Shown here piece after piece: positions 1 through 9,546 of a stretch of DNA of 64,000 bases. The position numbers and the translations under genes were made by a program. The stretch lies in the NCBI GenBank assembly GCA_963725145.1, contig CAVRXL010000013.1:806001-870000 (forward strand). Direction: 5' to 3'. A model generated the notes under the pieces. It had not been told where the DNA came from and ran no database searches. It saw only the letters and a program-made list of their open reading frames with translations. Source of the stretch: DATAEE01 sp963725145 (GTDB taxonomy: Bacteria > Acidobacteriota > Vicinamibacteria > Vicinamibacterales > 2-12-FULL-66-21). The stretch's first letter is position 1; each line of letters begins with the position of its first letter.

Positions 1-1140
1 ACGTCAACGGCCCCGCCTCGCCGAGCCCGGTGACCGACGGCACGAACGTCTACGCGTTCTTTCAGGACTACGGGTTGATCAGTTTCGGGCCTGATGGCCA
101 GGAGCGCTGGCGGACGCCGCTCGGACCTTTCAACATGTTCTACGGGTTCGGCGCGTCGCCGATTCTCGCGGACGACGTGCTGCTGCTCCCGGTCGATCAG
201 GACATTGACTCGTACCTGCTGGCCGTCGATCCGAAGACTGGCCGCGAGCGATGGAAGGTGTCCCGCCCGCACGTCATCTCCGGCTACTCGACGCCGACCA
301 TCTATCGGCCGGCGCAGGGGGGCGCGCAGGTGCTCGTGCCGGAGTCGTTCCAGCTCACGGCGTATTCGGTGAAGGACGGATCGAAGGTCTGGTGGGTCCG
401 CGGCCTCGCGTGCGAGATGAAATCGGTGGCCAGCCTCGACGCCACGACGCTCTACATAAACGGCTGGGGCTTCCGGCAGAACCAGGCGGGCGAGCAGATA
501 CCGACCGTGTCCTTTGAAGAGGGCCTGAAGCGGTACGACAAGAACGGCGACGGACTCGTGGCGGGCGATGAAGTGACCGGCGACGGGCCGATGGACCGGA
601 TGCTGAGTCCGAAGTACGGCTTTGCGGCGTTCGACGGCAACCGCGACGGGCAGCTGACCGCAGCCGAGTGGGCGGTCTTTCGCGCGATGCTTGCATCCGA
701 GAATGGGCTGCTCGCGATTCGTCTCGGCGGCCAGGGCGACATGACCGATCAGGCGATCCGCTGGAAGTACAAGCGGCCGGTTCCGCAGGTCCCGTCCACG
801 CTCTTGTATCGCAACGTCCTCTTCATGGTGAACGACAGCGGGATTCTGATCTCGTTCGACCCCGCGACGGGCGATGTGCTCAAACAGGGCCGCTTGAAGG
901 GTGCGATCGACAAGTACTTCGCGTCCCCGATTGGAGCGGACGGCAAGGTCTGGCTGGTCAGCCAGGACGGCACCGTGTCGGTGGTCTCCGCGGCGGCGCA
1001 GTGGGAGATCCTGTCCGTGAACGCGCTCGAGGACGAGGTGTTCGCGACGCCGGTTCCCGCCGACGGCGAATTGCTGATCAGAACGAAGAGCGCGCTCTAC
1101 GCTTTCGGCCTGCCGGGAGCCCCGCGGACGCGGGAATTAA
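1..1140 (+). CDS. PQQ-type beta-propeller protein with EF-hands (5' partial)
   Basis: The gene enters from the left edge; its first complete codon is at position 3. The translation has propeller blades with the repeated pattern of a Trp/Leu-rich strand followed by DxxTG (VDPKTGRERW, FDPATGDV), as in PQQ-dehydrogenase/BamB-like proteins. Between blades sit two EF-hand-like calcium loops, DKNGDGLVAGDE (about 537-572) and DGNRDGQLTAAE (about 633-668). Such proteins are usually exported, but the N-terminus is outside the window. The propeller homology ends near SALYAFG (about 1110). The frame then has no stop until 2255, antisense to the next gene, while a TAA at 1138-1140 lies one base out of frame. 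I infer a small indel and a true end near 1140. Substrate unknown. Confidence 0.7.
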
Positions 1141-3569
1141 GGCCTCCGCAACGCGTCGACGGGATTCAACCGGGCCGCCCGCAGCCCGGGGATTCCGCTG
1201 GCCAGCATCGCGACCAGCGTGAGGAGCGCGGCAACGCCGGAGTACGTCGCGATGTCGCGCGGCCCGACGCCGACGAGCAGCCGCGACGCAAGCGGCAGCG
1301 CCGCCAGCGCGCCCGCGACGCCGAGCGCCAGCCCAATCGCCGCAATTCGCACGCCGTGCGTCGTCACCGATCGCAGGATGTCTACCGGCCTGGCGCCGAG
1401 CGCCATTCGCACGCCGATCTCCCGCGTTCGCTGGGCAACCGCGAACGCCATCACCCCGTAGAGTCCCACGCCAGCAAGGAGCAGCGCGAGCGCGCCGAAC
1501 AGGCCCAGGAACGACGCGGCGATCCGGTTGGCAAACGTGCCGAAGGCCATCTGCTGCTCGCCGGTCTTCGTCGCGAAGATCGGGAGGTTCGGGTCGAGCG
1601 CCGAGACGGCCGCACGGATCCGTCGCAGCGCCGCGCCCGCGTTCTCCGACGTCCGGACGTGGATGATCGCGTCCGGGCGATACCTCTGCCGGATTGCCAG
1701 ATAGAAGAAGGGCCGTGGATCTTCGGCGATCGTCTGATACTTGCCGGTCGGGACGACGCCCACGACCTGATATGGCGTTTCGCCGATGCGCACCGCGCGC
1801 CCGAGCGGATCTCCCTGCCAGTAGCGCCCGGCCATCGTCTGGTTCACGATCAACACGCGTGTGGTGTCAGCGCGATCGTCGAACGTGAAGTCGCGGCCCG
1901 CGAGGAGCGGAATCTGCATCGCCGCCATGTAGCCCGGGGAGACGACGTTGTACTGGATGTTGAGGTCCTCGTCAGGCCGGCGCGTGTAGCCGTCGATCGA
2001 GATCGTCATCGAGCTGGTGCCTTCGAAACCCAGCGGCAACCGCGCGCCGATGCCCGCGGCGCTGACGCCCGGTTCGGCCTGAAGCCCGCGAACCAGCCGT
2101 TCGTGGAAGGTCATGCCGGTCTCGGCGGCGTAGCCATTCGGGAAAAGGTTGTAGCCGGCCAGCACGAGGTCGCGGGGGTTGAAGCCGGGATCGACCCGTT
2201 CGGCGCCGGCCAGGCTTCGGAGGAAAAGTCCCGCGCCTACGAGCAGGACCGCTGAGACAGCGACCTGCATGACGACGAGCGCGTCGCGCAGCCGCGAGCG
2301 GTGCCGGCTGCCGGCCGAGGACTCGTCGCGCAGCGCCACGGTCACTTCGGCGCGCGCCGACTGAAATGCTGGCGCCAGGCCGAACACGATGCCTGTCAGG
2401 ACGCTGAGGATCGCAGTGAATGCGACCACCCCGGCGTCCACGCTGATTGCGGGCCGGAGCATCAGGTCCGTCGGCGGATTGAACCGCGAAAGGAGCGGGC
2501 CGGCCGCCATCGCAACGAGGATGCCGCCCGCGCCGGCGATGCCCGCGAGAATCAGGCTCTCCACGAGCATCTGACGGACCAGGCGCCCGCGTGAGGCGCC
2601 CACGGCGAGCCGGATCGCCATCTCGCGCCGGCGGCCGAGCGCCCGGGCCAGGAGCAGATTGGCGACGTTCGCGCACGCGAGGAGGAGGACCAGCGAGACG
2701 ACACCGCTCAGCGTGAGGAGGACCGGTGTCAGAAAGAGCTGCGCGCCGAAGGGGGAGCGCCACATCGGAACGACCACCCCGGTCCAGCCTTCGTTGGTAC
2801 TGGGCCAGGCCTGAGCGAGCCGCTCCGTCGCCGCTCGTACGTCGGCGTCGGCCTGCTCGACCGTCACGCCGGGCGCGAGCCGACCGAGGGTTTGAAGCCA
2901 CCGGCTTCCCCTCGCCCGAATCAAATCGCCCTGCATCACGTCGGCCTGCATCATCACGGGAATCCAGAGGTCCAGCGAGAGGCCGCTCCAGGCGCCGTAG
3001 AACGCGGCCGGAGCGACGCCGACGACGGTGTAGGGTTTTGCGTTGATCGGAATCGTCTGGCCCACGATCCCGGGATCGCCGGCGTAGCGACGCTGCCAGA
3101 GCGCGTGGCTGAGGACCACGACCGGCGCACGGCGGGGCGCCTCGTCCTCGGCGCGCGTGAAGCCGCGGCCGAGGCGCATGCCGGTTCGGAGCACGTCGAA
3201 GTAGTTCCCACTAACCAAGGATCCGTAGACGCGCTCGGCGTGCCGCGCTTCTCCGGTCGCGCCAAGGCTCACGGTCACGATGCTGTCCACGACCAACCCA
3301 TCGAGGGTCTTGCACGTGTCGCGCAGGTCCACGTAGTCCGGGTATGAGAGCGTCCGCCAGGCGCCGCTCCGGCTCCGGCCGGCCACGACGACGATGTCTT
3401 CCTGCTTGCTCACGCCCGAGAGCGGCTCGATCAGGACGCCGCGGACCCAGCTGTAGATGGCGCTGTTCGCGCCGATGCCGAGCGCCAGCGACAGGACGGC
3501 GGCCGCCGCCGTTCCGGGGCTGCGCCGCAGGATCCGGAGACCGTACTGGACGTCTCGGAGGATGCTCAT
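1137..3569 (-). CDS. ADOP-family (MacB/FtsX-like) duplicated permease
   Basis: This is an 810-residue inner-membrane permease of the ABC3 class. It opens with a short conserved leader (DVQYGLRILRRSPG) and a first transmembrane helix, then a large periplasmic MacB-PCD domain. Three helices with the FtsX signature follow (ACANVANLLLARALGRRREMA), then a second periplasmic domain and a second FtsX block (VAQRTREIGVRMALGA). Two FtsX blocks with no ATPase domain define ADOP, the acidobacterial duplicated orphan permease type. Its ATPase partner is not nearby, and the substrate is unknown. I chose ATG 3569 because GGAG lies about five bases upstream; an upstream in-frame ATG at 3614 lacks this. Its TAA stop shares the sequence TTAA (1137-1140) with the probable stop of the converging propeller gene. 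Confidence 0.88.
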   Translation of the reverse strand: MSILRDVQYGLRILRRSPGTAAAAVLSLALGIGANSAIYSWVRGVLIEPLSGVSKQEDIVVVAGRSRSGAWRTLSYPDYVDLRDTCKTLDGLVVDSIVTVSLGATGEARHAERVYGSLVSGNYFDVLRTGMRLGRGFTRAEDEAPRRAPVVVLSHALWQRRYAGDPGIVGQTIPINAKPYTVVGVAPAAFYGAWSGLSLDLWIPVMMQADVMQGDLIRARGSRWLQTLGRLAPGVTVEQADADVRAATERLAQAWPSTNEGWTGVVVPMWRSPFGAQLFLTPVLLTLSGVVSLVLLLACANVANLLLARALGRRREMAIRLAVGASRGRLVRQMLVESLILAGIAGAGGILVAMAAGPLLSRFNPPTDLMLRPAISVDAGVVAFTAILSVLTGIVFGLAPAFQSARAEVTVALRDESSAGSRHRSRLRDALVVMQVAVSAVLLVGAGLFLRSLAGAERVDPGFNPRDLVLAGYNLFPNGYAAETGMTFHERLVRGLQAEPGVSAAGIGARLPLGFEGTSSMTISIDGYTRRPDEDLNIQYNVVSPGYMAAMQIPLLAGRDFTFDDRADTTRVLIVNQTMAGRYWQGDPLGRAVRIGETPYQVVGVVPTGKYQTIAEDPRPFFYLAIRQRYRPDAIIHVRTSENAGAALRRIRAAVSALDPNLPIFATKTGEQQMAFGTFANRIAASFLGLFGALALLLAGVGLYGVMAFAVAQRTREIGVRMALGARPVDILRSVTTHGVRIAAIGLALGVAGALAALPLASRLLVGVGPRDIATYSGVAALLTLVAMLASGIPGLRAARLNPVDALRRP

Positions 3570-3627
3570 ACGACTCCATACGGGCGGATTCACCCCGGGG
3601 TTCGAGTCGTTCACCCGCCTCCGCCAA

Positions 3628-3681
3628 GGCTTCGGCCCTTCGGCAGGCTCAGGGCCGTCCCGAGCAACGTCGAGGGACGGC
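3628..3681. repeat. 54-nt palindromic repeat, copy A
   Basis: The stretch runs from GGCTTCGGCCCTTCG to GTCGAGGGACGGC and contains an 8-bp stem, GCCGTCCC/GGGACGGC. It is a near-identical copy of 20400-20453 inside the fabZ-lpxA reading frame. Here it lies in the leader of the MATE gene, ending 28 bases before its start codon. Confidence 0.85.
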
Positions 3682-3708
3682 GCGGCAAGCCGGTATCATG
3701 GAGCAGTA

Positions 3709-5079
3709 ATGAAGGATCTGACGCAGGGACCGGTCGCGCGCAATCTGATGCAGATTGCCGCGTTTCTCGCCGCGAGCATGCTGCTCCAGACGCTGTATCT
3801 GCTCGTCGACATGTACTGGGTCGGCCGGCTGGGCAAGGAGGCGATCGCCGCCGTCGGTCTCGCGGGCACGGTGTCGTTCGTCGTGCTGGCGCTGACCCAG
3901 GCGCTCGGCGTCGGCACCACCACGCTGATTGCCCACGCGGCGGGAGCGAAGGACCAGGCGCGCTCGCGTGTCGTCTTCAATCAGTCGCTCGTGCTGTCGG
4001 TTCTGTCCGGCCTCGTCTTCCTCGTCGTCGCCTTCGCCGTTCGCGGAGCGTACTGCCGGGCGCTCGCGGCCGACCCCGAAACCGTCAGGATGGGGGAAGA
4101 GTACCTGGCGTGGTTCCTGCCCGCGCTCGCGGTGCAGTTCGTCGTGGTGGCGATGGGGTCCGCGCTTCGCGGCACCGGGATCGTCAAGCCCATGACCGTC
4201 ATTCAAGTCATCACGGTCATCCTGAATATCGTGCTGGCGCCGGTGCTCATCTTCGGTTGGGGGACCGGCCTCGCGATGGGGGTTTCGGGCGCGGCGCTCT
4301 CGACGCTCGTCGCAATCGTGTTCGGCATCGTGTTGCTCGTCATGTACTTCCTGCGGCTCGAAGGCTACGTGACGTTCGATCGGACCGCCTGGAAGCCGGA
4401 CGTGAGGATCTGGAAGCGGATGATGGCGATCGGCGCTCCGGCCGGCGGCGAGTTCCTGATTCTGTCGCTGTACATGATGCTCGTGTACCGATTGATTCAA
4501 GACTTCGGCGCCGCGGCGCAGGCGGGGTTCGGCATCGGCGGCCGCGTCATGCAGTCGATGTTCCTGCCGGTCGTGGCGGTCGCCTTCGCGGCGTCGCCGG
4601 TCGTCGGCCAGAACTTCGGGGCGCGCCAGGCCGATCGCGTGCGCGACACGTTCCGGTGGGCGGCCATGCTGGCGTCAGGTGTGATGGTCGTGTTGACCAT
4701 CCTGTGCCACATCTCGCCGGCCGCCTTGATTCGACCCTTCTCGCCGGATCCCACCGTCGTTCAGATTGGCGCGGAGTACCTGCGCATCACCTCGTGGAAC
4801 TTCGTGCCGAGCGCGATCGTGTTCACGAGCTCGAGCATCTTTCAGGGGATCGGCAACAGCGTTCCTCCCGTGATTATCTCGGCTATTCGGCTCGTGTTCT
4901 TCGCGGTGCCCGCATTCCTGATGTCGCGGAGGCCGGGGTTCGAGCTCCGGCACGTCTGGTACCTGGCGGTCGCCACGGTACTCGTGCAGATGGCGTTGAA
5001 CGTGTGGCTGCTACACCGGGAGTTCCGGCGGAAGCTGAGGTTTGACGCGGTCGTGGCTGTGCCTGCGCCTTCCTCTTAG
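3709..5079 (+). CDS. MATE-family multidrug/cation antiporter
   Basis: The 456-residue protein is hydrophobic throughout, with about twelve predicted helices in two similar halves, the length and layout of NorM/DinF-type MATE exporters. These swap Na+ or H+ for cationic drugs or metabolites across the inner membrane. Typical family sequences include QTLYLLVDMYWVGRLGKEA near the N-terminus and VVGQNFGARQADRV at the start of the second half. ATG 3709 is preceded by GGAG five bases upstream. The frame is open back to 3457, but that extension encodes the antisense of the permease gene and the 3628-3681 repeat, so it is excluded. The gene stands alone between oppositely oriented neighbours; its substrate cannot be told from sequence. 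Confidence 0.9.
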   Translation: MKDLTQGPVARNLMQIAAFLAASMLLQTLYLLVDMYWVGRLGKEAIAAVGLAGTVSFVVLALTQALGVGTTTLIAHAAGAKDQARSRVVFNQSLVLSVLSGLVFLVVAFAVRGAYCRALAADPETVRMGEEYLAWFLPALAVQFVVVAMGSALRGTGIVKPMTVIQVITVILNIVLAPVLIFGWGTGLAMGVSGAALSTLVAIVFGIVLLVMYFLRLEGYVTFDRTAWKPDVRIWKRMMAIGAPAGGEFLILSLYMMLVYRLIQDFGAAAQAGFGIGGRVMQSMFLPVVAVAFAASPVVGQNFGARQADRVRDTFRWAAMLASGVMVVLTILCHISPAALIRPFSPDPTVVQIGAEYLRITSWNFVPSAIVFTSSSIFQGIGNSVPPVIISAIRLVFFAVPAFLMSRRPGFELRHVWYLAVATVLVQMALNVWLLHREFRRKLRFDAVVAVPAPSS

Positions 5080-5085
5080 ACCGTG

Positions 5086-5146
5086 AAATCCGCGAAATCC
5101 GTGGCTTCTTGATCCGTGGCTCGTGATCCGTGAAATCCGTGGCGCG
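5086..5146. repeat. Short direct-repeat tract (CCGTGGC/GTGAAATCCG units)
   Basis: Between two convergent genes the units GTGAAATCCG, GCGAAATCCGTGGC, GATCCGTGGC and GTGAAATCCGTGGC follow one another. This looks like a degenerate tandem array. No promoter or terminator with a T-run is visible. Confidence 0.6.
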
Positions 5147-5150
5147 CAGG

Positions 5151-6377
5151 CTAGGCGGTCGCCAGCCGCGCCGCCAGATGGTGCAGGAACAGCCCGGCGT
5201 CGGTGACCACGCCAAGCGTCTGCGACGATCCGCGGTCGGCGAGCTTCGTGATGACGGCCGGGTTGATGTCCACGCACACCATGCGGACCCACGCCGGTAC
5301 CATGTTCCCCACGCCGATCCCGTGGAGCATGCTCGAGAGGACGACCACCATCCCGACGTCATTCAGCGCGGCCGCGTAGCGATCCTGCGCCTCGACCAGG
5401 TCCATGATCGTCTCCGGCAGCGGCCCGTCGTCGCGAATGCTGCCGGCGAGCAGGAACGGCACGCCGCGCCGGACGCACTCGTACATGACTCCTGACCGCA
5501 GGATCCGGGACTCGACCGCGGGGGCGATGCCGCCGGCCCGCCGGATCGCGTTGATCGCGCGCATGTGATTCCGATGTCCGCCCTCGACCGATACGCCCGT
5601 GTCGAGACTGACGCCGAGCGACGTGCCGAAGAGCGCCCCCTCGATGTCGTGCACCGCGAGGGCGTTGCCGGCGAGGAGGACGTCGACGAAGCCCCGTCTG
5701 ATCAGCTCGCAGAAGTGCGGGATGCCGCCCGTGTGGGCCACGACCGGACCGGCGACGAACGCGATCTTTCCGCCTGTCGACTTCGTTTCGCGGAACATCT
5801 CGGCGATGCGGCCGACACTCGCCTCGACCCGCCGCTCGGACGAGACCTCGTTGTTCATGAACGCGAACCCGAGCCGATCGCGTGCCTTGAACTCGGGGAC
5901 GACGCGGATGCCGTCGAGGCCGCACACGACCCGATCGCCGGCGCGGATGTCGCGCAGCTTGCGGCACGATGCCTTCGCCGTATCGGTCACGATCGCGGCA
6001 TCCATTCGCTGCTGCTCGACCGGTATCCACCGTCCCATGACGCGCACTTCCGTCCGTTGGTTGGTCGTCGAATAAAAGTCCTCCGGGGCGCAGCCGTCTC
6101 GATCGGCGGGCCGGACGAGCGCATCCCCCTGCTCCTCACGCCGGCAGCCCAGCGAGACGAGCTCTTCGAGGAGATCGTCAAGCGCCGCGACACTCGGCGC
6201 GGTCACCTTCAGGGTCAGCTGTGAGAAGGTCTCGTTCGTCTGGCCCAGATCGAAGCGAACGACCTCGAAGGCGCCGCCGCGGGCGATGACCTTGTCGAAA
6301 ATGGCCGAGAGGAGGCCGGAATCGACGAGGTGTCCTTCGGCCTCGACGATTTCAGTGGGCAACGTATCGGGCTTCAC
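5151..6377 (-). CDS. TIGR00300/LOR-SDH family protein (ornithine cyclodeaminase-like)
   Basis: The 408-residue protein matches the TIGR00300 family over its length. It has the N-terminal block VEAEGHLVDSGLLSAIFD and the hallmark AGNALAVHDIEGALFGTSLG with a following GGHRNHMRAINAIRRAG. The C-terminal block VDINPAVITKLADRGS is also present. Members are annotated as LOR/SDH-region proteins; an archaeal member is an NAD-dependent ornithine cyclodeaminase and cyanobacterial AgrE/ArgZ proteins carry the same region. An amino-acid role (ornithine or arginine catabolism) is therefore likely but unproven here. The N-terminal 100 residues look like an ACT-type regulatory fold (inference). It starts with GTG at 6377 in a 4-base GTGA overlap with the glpK stop, so it is probably translationally coupled to the glycerol genes, an unexpected partnership. 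Confidence 0.75.
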   Translation of the reverse strand: MKPDTLPTEIVEAEGHLVDSGLLSAIFDKVIARGGAFEVVRFDLGQTNETFSQLTLKVTAPSVAALDDLLEELVSLGCRREEQGDALVRPADRDGCAPEDFYSTTNQRTEVRVMGRWIPVEQQRMDAAIVTDTAKASCRKLRDIRAGDRVVCGLDGIRVVPEFKARDRLGFAFMNNEVSSERRVEASVGRIAEMFRETKSTGGKIAFVAGPVVAHTGGIPHFCELIRRGFVDVLLAGNALAVHDIEGALFGTSLGVSLDTGVSVEGGHRNHMRAINAIRRAGGIAPAVESRILRSGVMYECVRRGVPFLLAGSIRDDGPLPETIMDLVEAQDRYAAALNDVGMVVVLSSMLHGIGVGNMVPAWVRMVCVDINPAVITKLADRGSSQTLGVVTDAGLFLHHLAARLATA

Positions 6378-7896
6378 GGTGTGAGCTCAATCCACCCGAA
6401 CGTACGCTCGACCGCCTTCTTCCATCCCACGTACGCAGACTCGCGCTGATCGGCGCTCCACCGCGGCTCCCAGCGCTTGTCCGGCCGCCACTTGCGCTCC
6501 AGCTCAGCTAGATCCTTCCAGATACCGGCGGCGAGCCCCGCGGCGTAAGCCGCCCCGAGCGCCGTCGTTTCTGTAATCACCGGCCGGACGACGGAAACGC
6601 CCAGGATGTCCGCCTGCAGTTGCAGCAGCGTGTCGTTGACCGTCGCGCCGCCATCGACTTTGAGCACGTCGAGCGCGATGCTCGCGTCGGCGATCATCGC
6701 GTCGAGCACGGCCCGGGTCTGAAAGCAGATCGCCTCGAGCGTGGCGCGGGCGAGGTGGCCTTTCTCGTGATACCTGGACAGGCCCACGATCGCGCCCCGC
6801 GCGTCCGACCGCCAGTACGGGGCGAACAGCCCCGAGAATGCCGGGACGAAATACATGCCGCCTGCATCCTTCACCGAATTGGCGAGCGGCTCGATGTCGG
6901 CGGCGGTACTGAATGATGCCCAGCTGATCCCGCAACCATTGCACGGCGGAGCCCGTCACCGCGACAGATCCCTCGAGCGCGTACACGGTTGGCTGGTCGT
7001 CGAATCGATAACACGCCGTCGTCAGCAGTCCCGACGTCGACGGGACTCGGCGGGTCCCGGTGTTGAGGAGCATAAAATTGCCGGTGCCGTACGTGTTCTT
7101 GGCCGTGCCGGGCGCGTAGCAGGCCTGACCGACCGTCGCCGCCTGCTGATCGCCGAGGTCCGCCGAGATGGGCACCTCGCCGCCGGTCGGGCCGGCGGCT
7201 CGAGTCGTACCGTACCGAGCGACGATCGGAGGACGGACGGATCTCCGGCAGCATCGATCGAGAGACACCGAACAGCGCCAGCAGCTCGTCGTCCCAGGTC
7301 AACGTCTCGAGATTCGCGAGCATCGTCCGGCTCGCGTTCGTCACGTCGGTCACGTGGACGCCGCCATCCGGCCCGCCGGTCAGATTCCAGATGATCCACG
7401 TGTCGATCGTGCCGACGAGCGCCTCGCCCCGGTCGGCGGCGCGCCTGACGCCATCGACGTTCTCCAGGATCCACTGGAGCTTTGGCGCCGAAAAGTACGT
7501 CGCGGGTGGAAGTCCGGTCTTGCGGCGGATGGCCGCCCCGTGGCCGTCGCGCTCGAGGCCCGCGACGATGCGATCGGTGCGCGTGTCCTGCCAGACGATC
7601 GCGTTCGTCCAGGGCTCGCCCGTTTTCGGGTTCCAGACGACCGTGGTCTCGCGCTGGTTCGTGACGCCGATGGCGGCGAGGTCGGCGGCAAGGACACGCG
7701 CGTTGCGCATCCCGCCCGCGATGACTTCCTCGGTGCGCTTCAGGATCTCGATCGGATCGTGCTCGACCCAGCCGGGTCTCGGGAGGATCTGGCGGTGCTC
7801 GAGCTGATGCTGTCCGGCGATGCCGCCCGCCTCGTCGAAGACGATGAACCGGCTGCTCGTCGTTCCCTGGTCGATTGCGCCGACATATCGAGCCAT
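6374..7896 (-). pseudogene. glpK: Glycerol kinase, interrupted by two frameshifts
   Basis: The product would phosphorylate glycerol to glycerol-3-phosphate. The N-terminal part (from ATG 7896) has the FGGY-kinase phosphate motif GAIDQGTTSSRF and the glycerol-kinase stretch GVTNQRETTVVWNPKTG. Homology leaves this frame after LPEIRPSSD (about 7215-7228) and resumes in a second frame at YGTTRAAGPTGGE. It shifts again near 6909-6913 (after WLRDQLGII) into a third frame with KDAGGMYFVPAFSGLFAPYW and the ATP-binding DGGATVND. Each junction behaves as one extra base, so the reading frame is not restored. Outside the junctions the protein sequence is well conserved, which suits either very recent decay or sequencing errors. 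It lies directly downstream of glpF. Confidence 0.88.
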
Positions 7897-7903
7897 GCGG
7901 ACC

Positions 7904-8650
7904 TCAGAAGCCGACCGCGGTGAAGAGCCAGGCGCCCAGCACGCCCCCGATCAGCGGGCCGATGACCGGAATCCAGGCATAGTCCCAGTCGGCGTCCCGC
8001 TTCCGCGGGATGGGCAGCACGCTGTACGCGAGGCGGGGGCCGAGATCGCGGGCCGGGTTGATCGCATAGCCGGTCGGTCCGCCGAGCGATAGGCCGATGG
8101 CGAAGACGAGCGCGCCGACGAGGAGCGGCTGCAACCCGTGCTGAAAGACGAGCGACAAATCGACCTGCGCCGGGCTCGTCATGGCGCCGGCGTTCGCGGC
8201 GATGGCGAGCACGCCGAAGACGAGGACGGCGGTGCCGATTGCCTCAGTGACGAGATTCGCGGACGGCCACCGAATCGCGGGGGCGGTGCAGAAGACGGCC
8301 AGCTTCGCGTCGGCGTCGGTGGTCTGGCGCCAGTGGGGCAGGTAGGCAAGCCAGACGACCACCGCTCCTGCGAACGCGCCCAGCATCTGCGCCAGGACAT
8401 ACCCGGGCACCTGGGTCCACTCGAAGGCGCCGATCGCCGCCAGCGCAACGGTGACGGCGGGGTTGAGGTGCGCACCGCTGATCCGTCCGACCGCGTAGAC
8501 GGCCATCGCCACGGCGAGTCCCCATCCGGTGGCGATCACGATCCAGCCGCTGCCCTGACCCTTCGACTTGTTCAGCAGGACGTTGGCGACTACGCCATCT
8601 CCGAGCGTGATGAGCAGCATCGTCCCGACCGCTTCGGCGAGATAGTTCAT
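7904..8650 (-). CDS. glpF: Glycerol uptake facilitator (aquaglyceroporin)
   Basis: This 248-residue membrane channel of the MIP family has six helices and two NPA half-helices, GAHLNPAVTV (N63-A65) and INPARDLGPR (N198-A200). Arg201 is the selectivity-filter arginine, and Asp202 right after it is the residue that marks glycerol-conducting rather than water-only channels. It would let glycerol diffuse in for trapping by the kinase encoded 8 bases downstream. The order glpF-glpK is the usual operon. Its ATG at 8650 lies just downstream of the pheA stop (8658), so transcription may begin before pheA. Confidence 0.93.
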   Translation of the reverse strand: MNYLAEAVGTMLLITLGDGVVANVLLNKSKGQGSGWIVIATGWGLAVAMAVYAVGRISGAHLNPAVTVALAAIGAFEWTQVPGYVLAQMLGAFAGAVVVWLAYLPHWRQTTDADAKLAVFCTAPAIRWPSANLVTEAIGTAVLVFGVLAIAANAGAMTSPAQVDLSLVFQHGLQPLLVGALVFAIGLSLGGPTGYAINPARDLGPRLAYSVLPIPRKRDADWDYAWIPVIGPLIGGVLGAWLFTAVGF

Positions 8651-8657
8651 AGGATCC

Positions 8658-9482
8658 TCATTGGCCGGAGCCCTTCCAGCGCTCGTAGGTCCCGAGGGTC
8701 CGCAGCGAGCGGGCGAACTCGCCGAGGTGCACGAGCGCGCGGGCGCATTGGAGCTCTTCGCGCGCTATGCCGAGGTCGATGTAGAAGAGATACTCCCACG
8801 GCCGTCCGCGAATCGGGCGGGATTCGAGCTTCGTGAGGTCGATGTTGCGGAGCGCGAACACGCTCAGCGCCTTGAAGAGCGAGCCCGGCTCGTTGCCGAG
8901 CGATACGACGATGGAGGTCTTGTCGGGCGTGCCGAGCGGCACCGGGCGCTTGCAGATCAGCAGAAAGCGCGTGATGTTGGCTTCGTAGTCCTGAATCCCC
9001 GATCGCAGAACGTCCAGGCCGAAGATCGCCGCCGCGCGGGCGGAGGCAATTGCGGCGGCATCCTTGACGCCGCCGTCGCGGATCATCTTGGCGCTGCCGG
9101 CGGTGTCGTACGTGGCGACGACCTCGATGCCGGGCAGACTCTGCAGGAAACGCTCGCACTGCGCGAGCGCCTGGGGATGCGAGTAGACACGTTTCACCGA
9201 TTCCAGCGCGACGCCCGGCATCGCGAGCAGCGCGTGCTCGACCTTCAGCTCGACCTCGCCCACGATCGGCAGCTCGTGCTCGAGCAGCAGGTCGTAGTTG
9301 CGATGGATGCTTCCGCCGATCGAGTTCTCGATGGGGACGATCCCGTGCGAGACATTGCCGCGCGCGACGGCGTCGAACACCTCCTCGAAGCTCTTGCAGG
9401 GAACCGTCGTCGCCTGCGGCTGGATGAGCCCGGCCGCCGCTTCGCTGAACGCGCCGGGTTCTCCTTGATACGCAATCCGCAT
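8658..9482 (-). CDS. pheA: Prephenate dehydratase with ACT domain
   Basis: The enzyme converts prephenate to phenylpyruvate in phenylalanine synthesis. At 274 residues it is a monofunctional dehydratase without chorismate mutase. The catalytic region starts with IAYQGEPGAFSE, includes GIVPIENSIGGSIH (residues 48-60) and has the TRF motif at 171-173 (Thr171 is the catalytic type). The ACT domain from about 188 carries the phenylalanine-binding ESRP motif at 220-223, which indicates feedback inhibition by Phe. It begins with ATG 9482, divergent from the antiporter gene, and the 64-base gap holds a GGCGGGCC hairpin. Gene order suggests co-transcription with glpF, but no functional link is apparent. 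Confidence 0.95.
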   Translation of the reverse strand: MRIAYQGEPGAFSEAAAGLIQPQATTVPCKSFEEVFDAVARGNVSHGIVPIENSIGGSIHRNYDLLLEHELPIVGEVELKVEHALLAMPGVALESVKRVYSHPQALAQCERFLQSLPGIEVVATYDTAGSAKMIRDGGVKDAAAIASARAAAIFGLDVLRSGIQDYEANITRFLLICKRPVPLGTPDKTSIVVSLGNEPGSLFKALSVFALRNIDLTKLESRPIRGRPWEYLFYIDLGIAREELQCARALVHLGEFARSLRTLGTYERWKGSGQ

Positions 9483-9493
9483 AGGGGTTGGAG

Positions 9494-9514
9494 GGCGGGC
9501 CTCTCAGGCCCGCC
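9494..9514. repeat. Stem-loop GGCGGGCC-TCTCA-GGCCCGCC
   Basis: A perfect 8-bp stem with a 5-nt loop lies between the divergent pheA and antiporter genes. It belongs to the set of compact, high-GC stem-loops scattered through the window (24847, 26302, 38475, 44056 and others). A TATAAT sequence follows at 9518-9523, but no good -35 box sits at the right distance. Confidence 0.75.
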
Positions 9515-9546
9515 AAGTATAATCCGCGGACGATTGGCAATTCAGT

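Noticed and set aside
6374..7896. Programmed ribosomal frameshifting in glpK
   Set aside because: Two shifts are needed, with no slippery heptamer at either site, and the family is not known to use recoding.
9518..9523. TATAAT as promoter of the antiporter gene
   Set aside because: No acceptable -35 at 16-18 bases; the upstream sequence is the GGCGGGCC hairpin.
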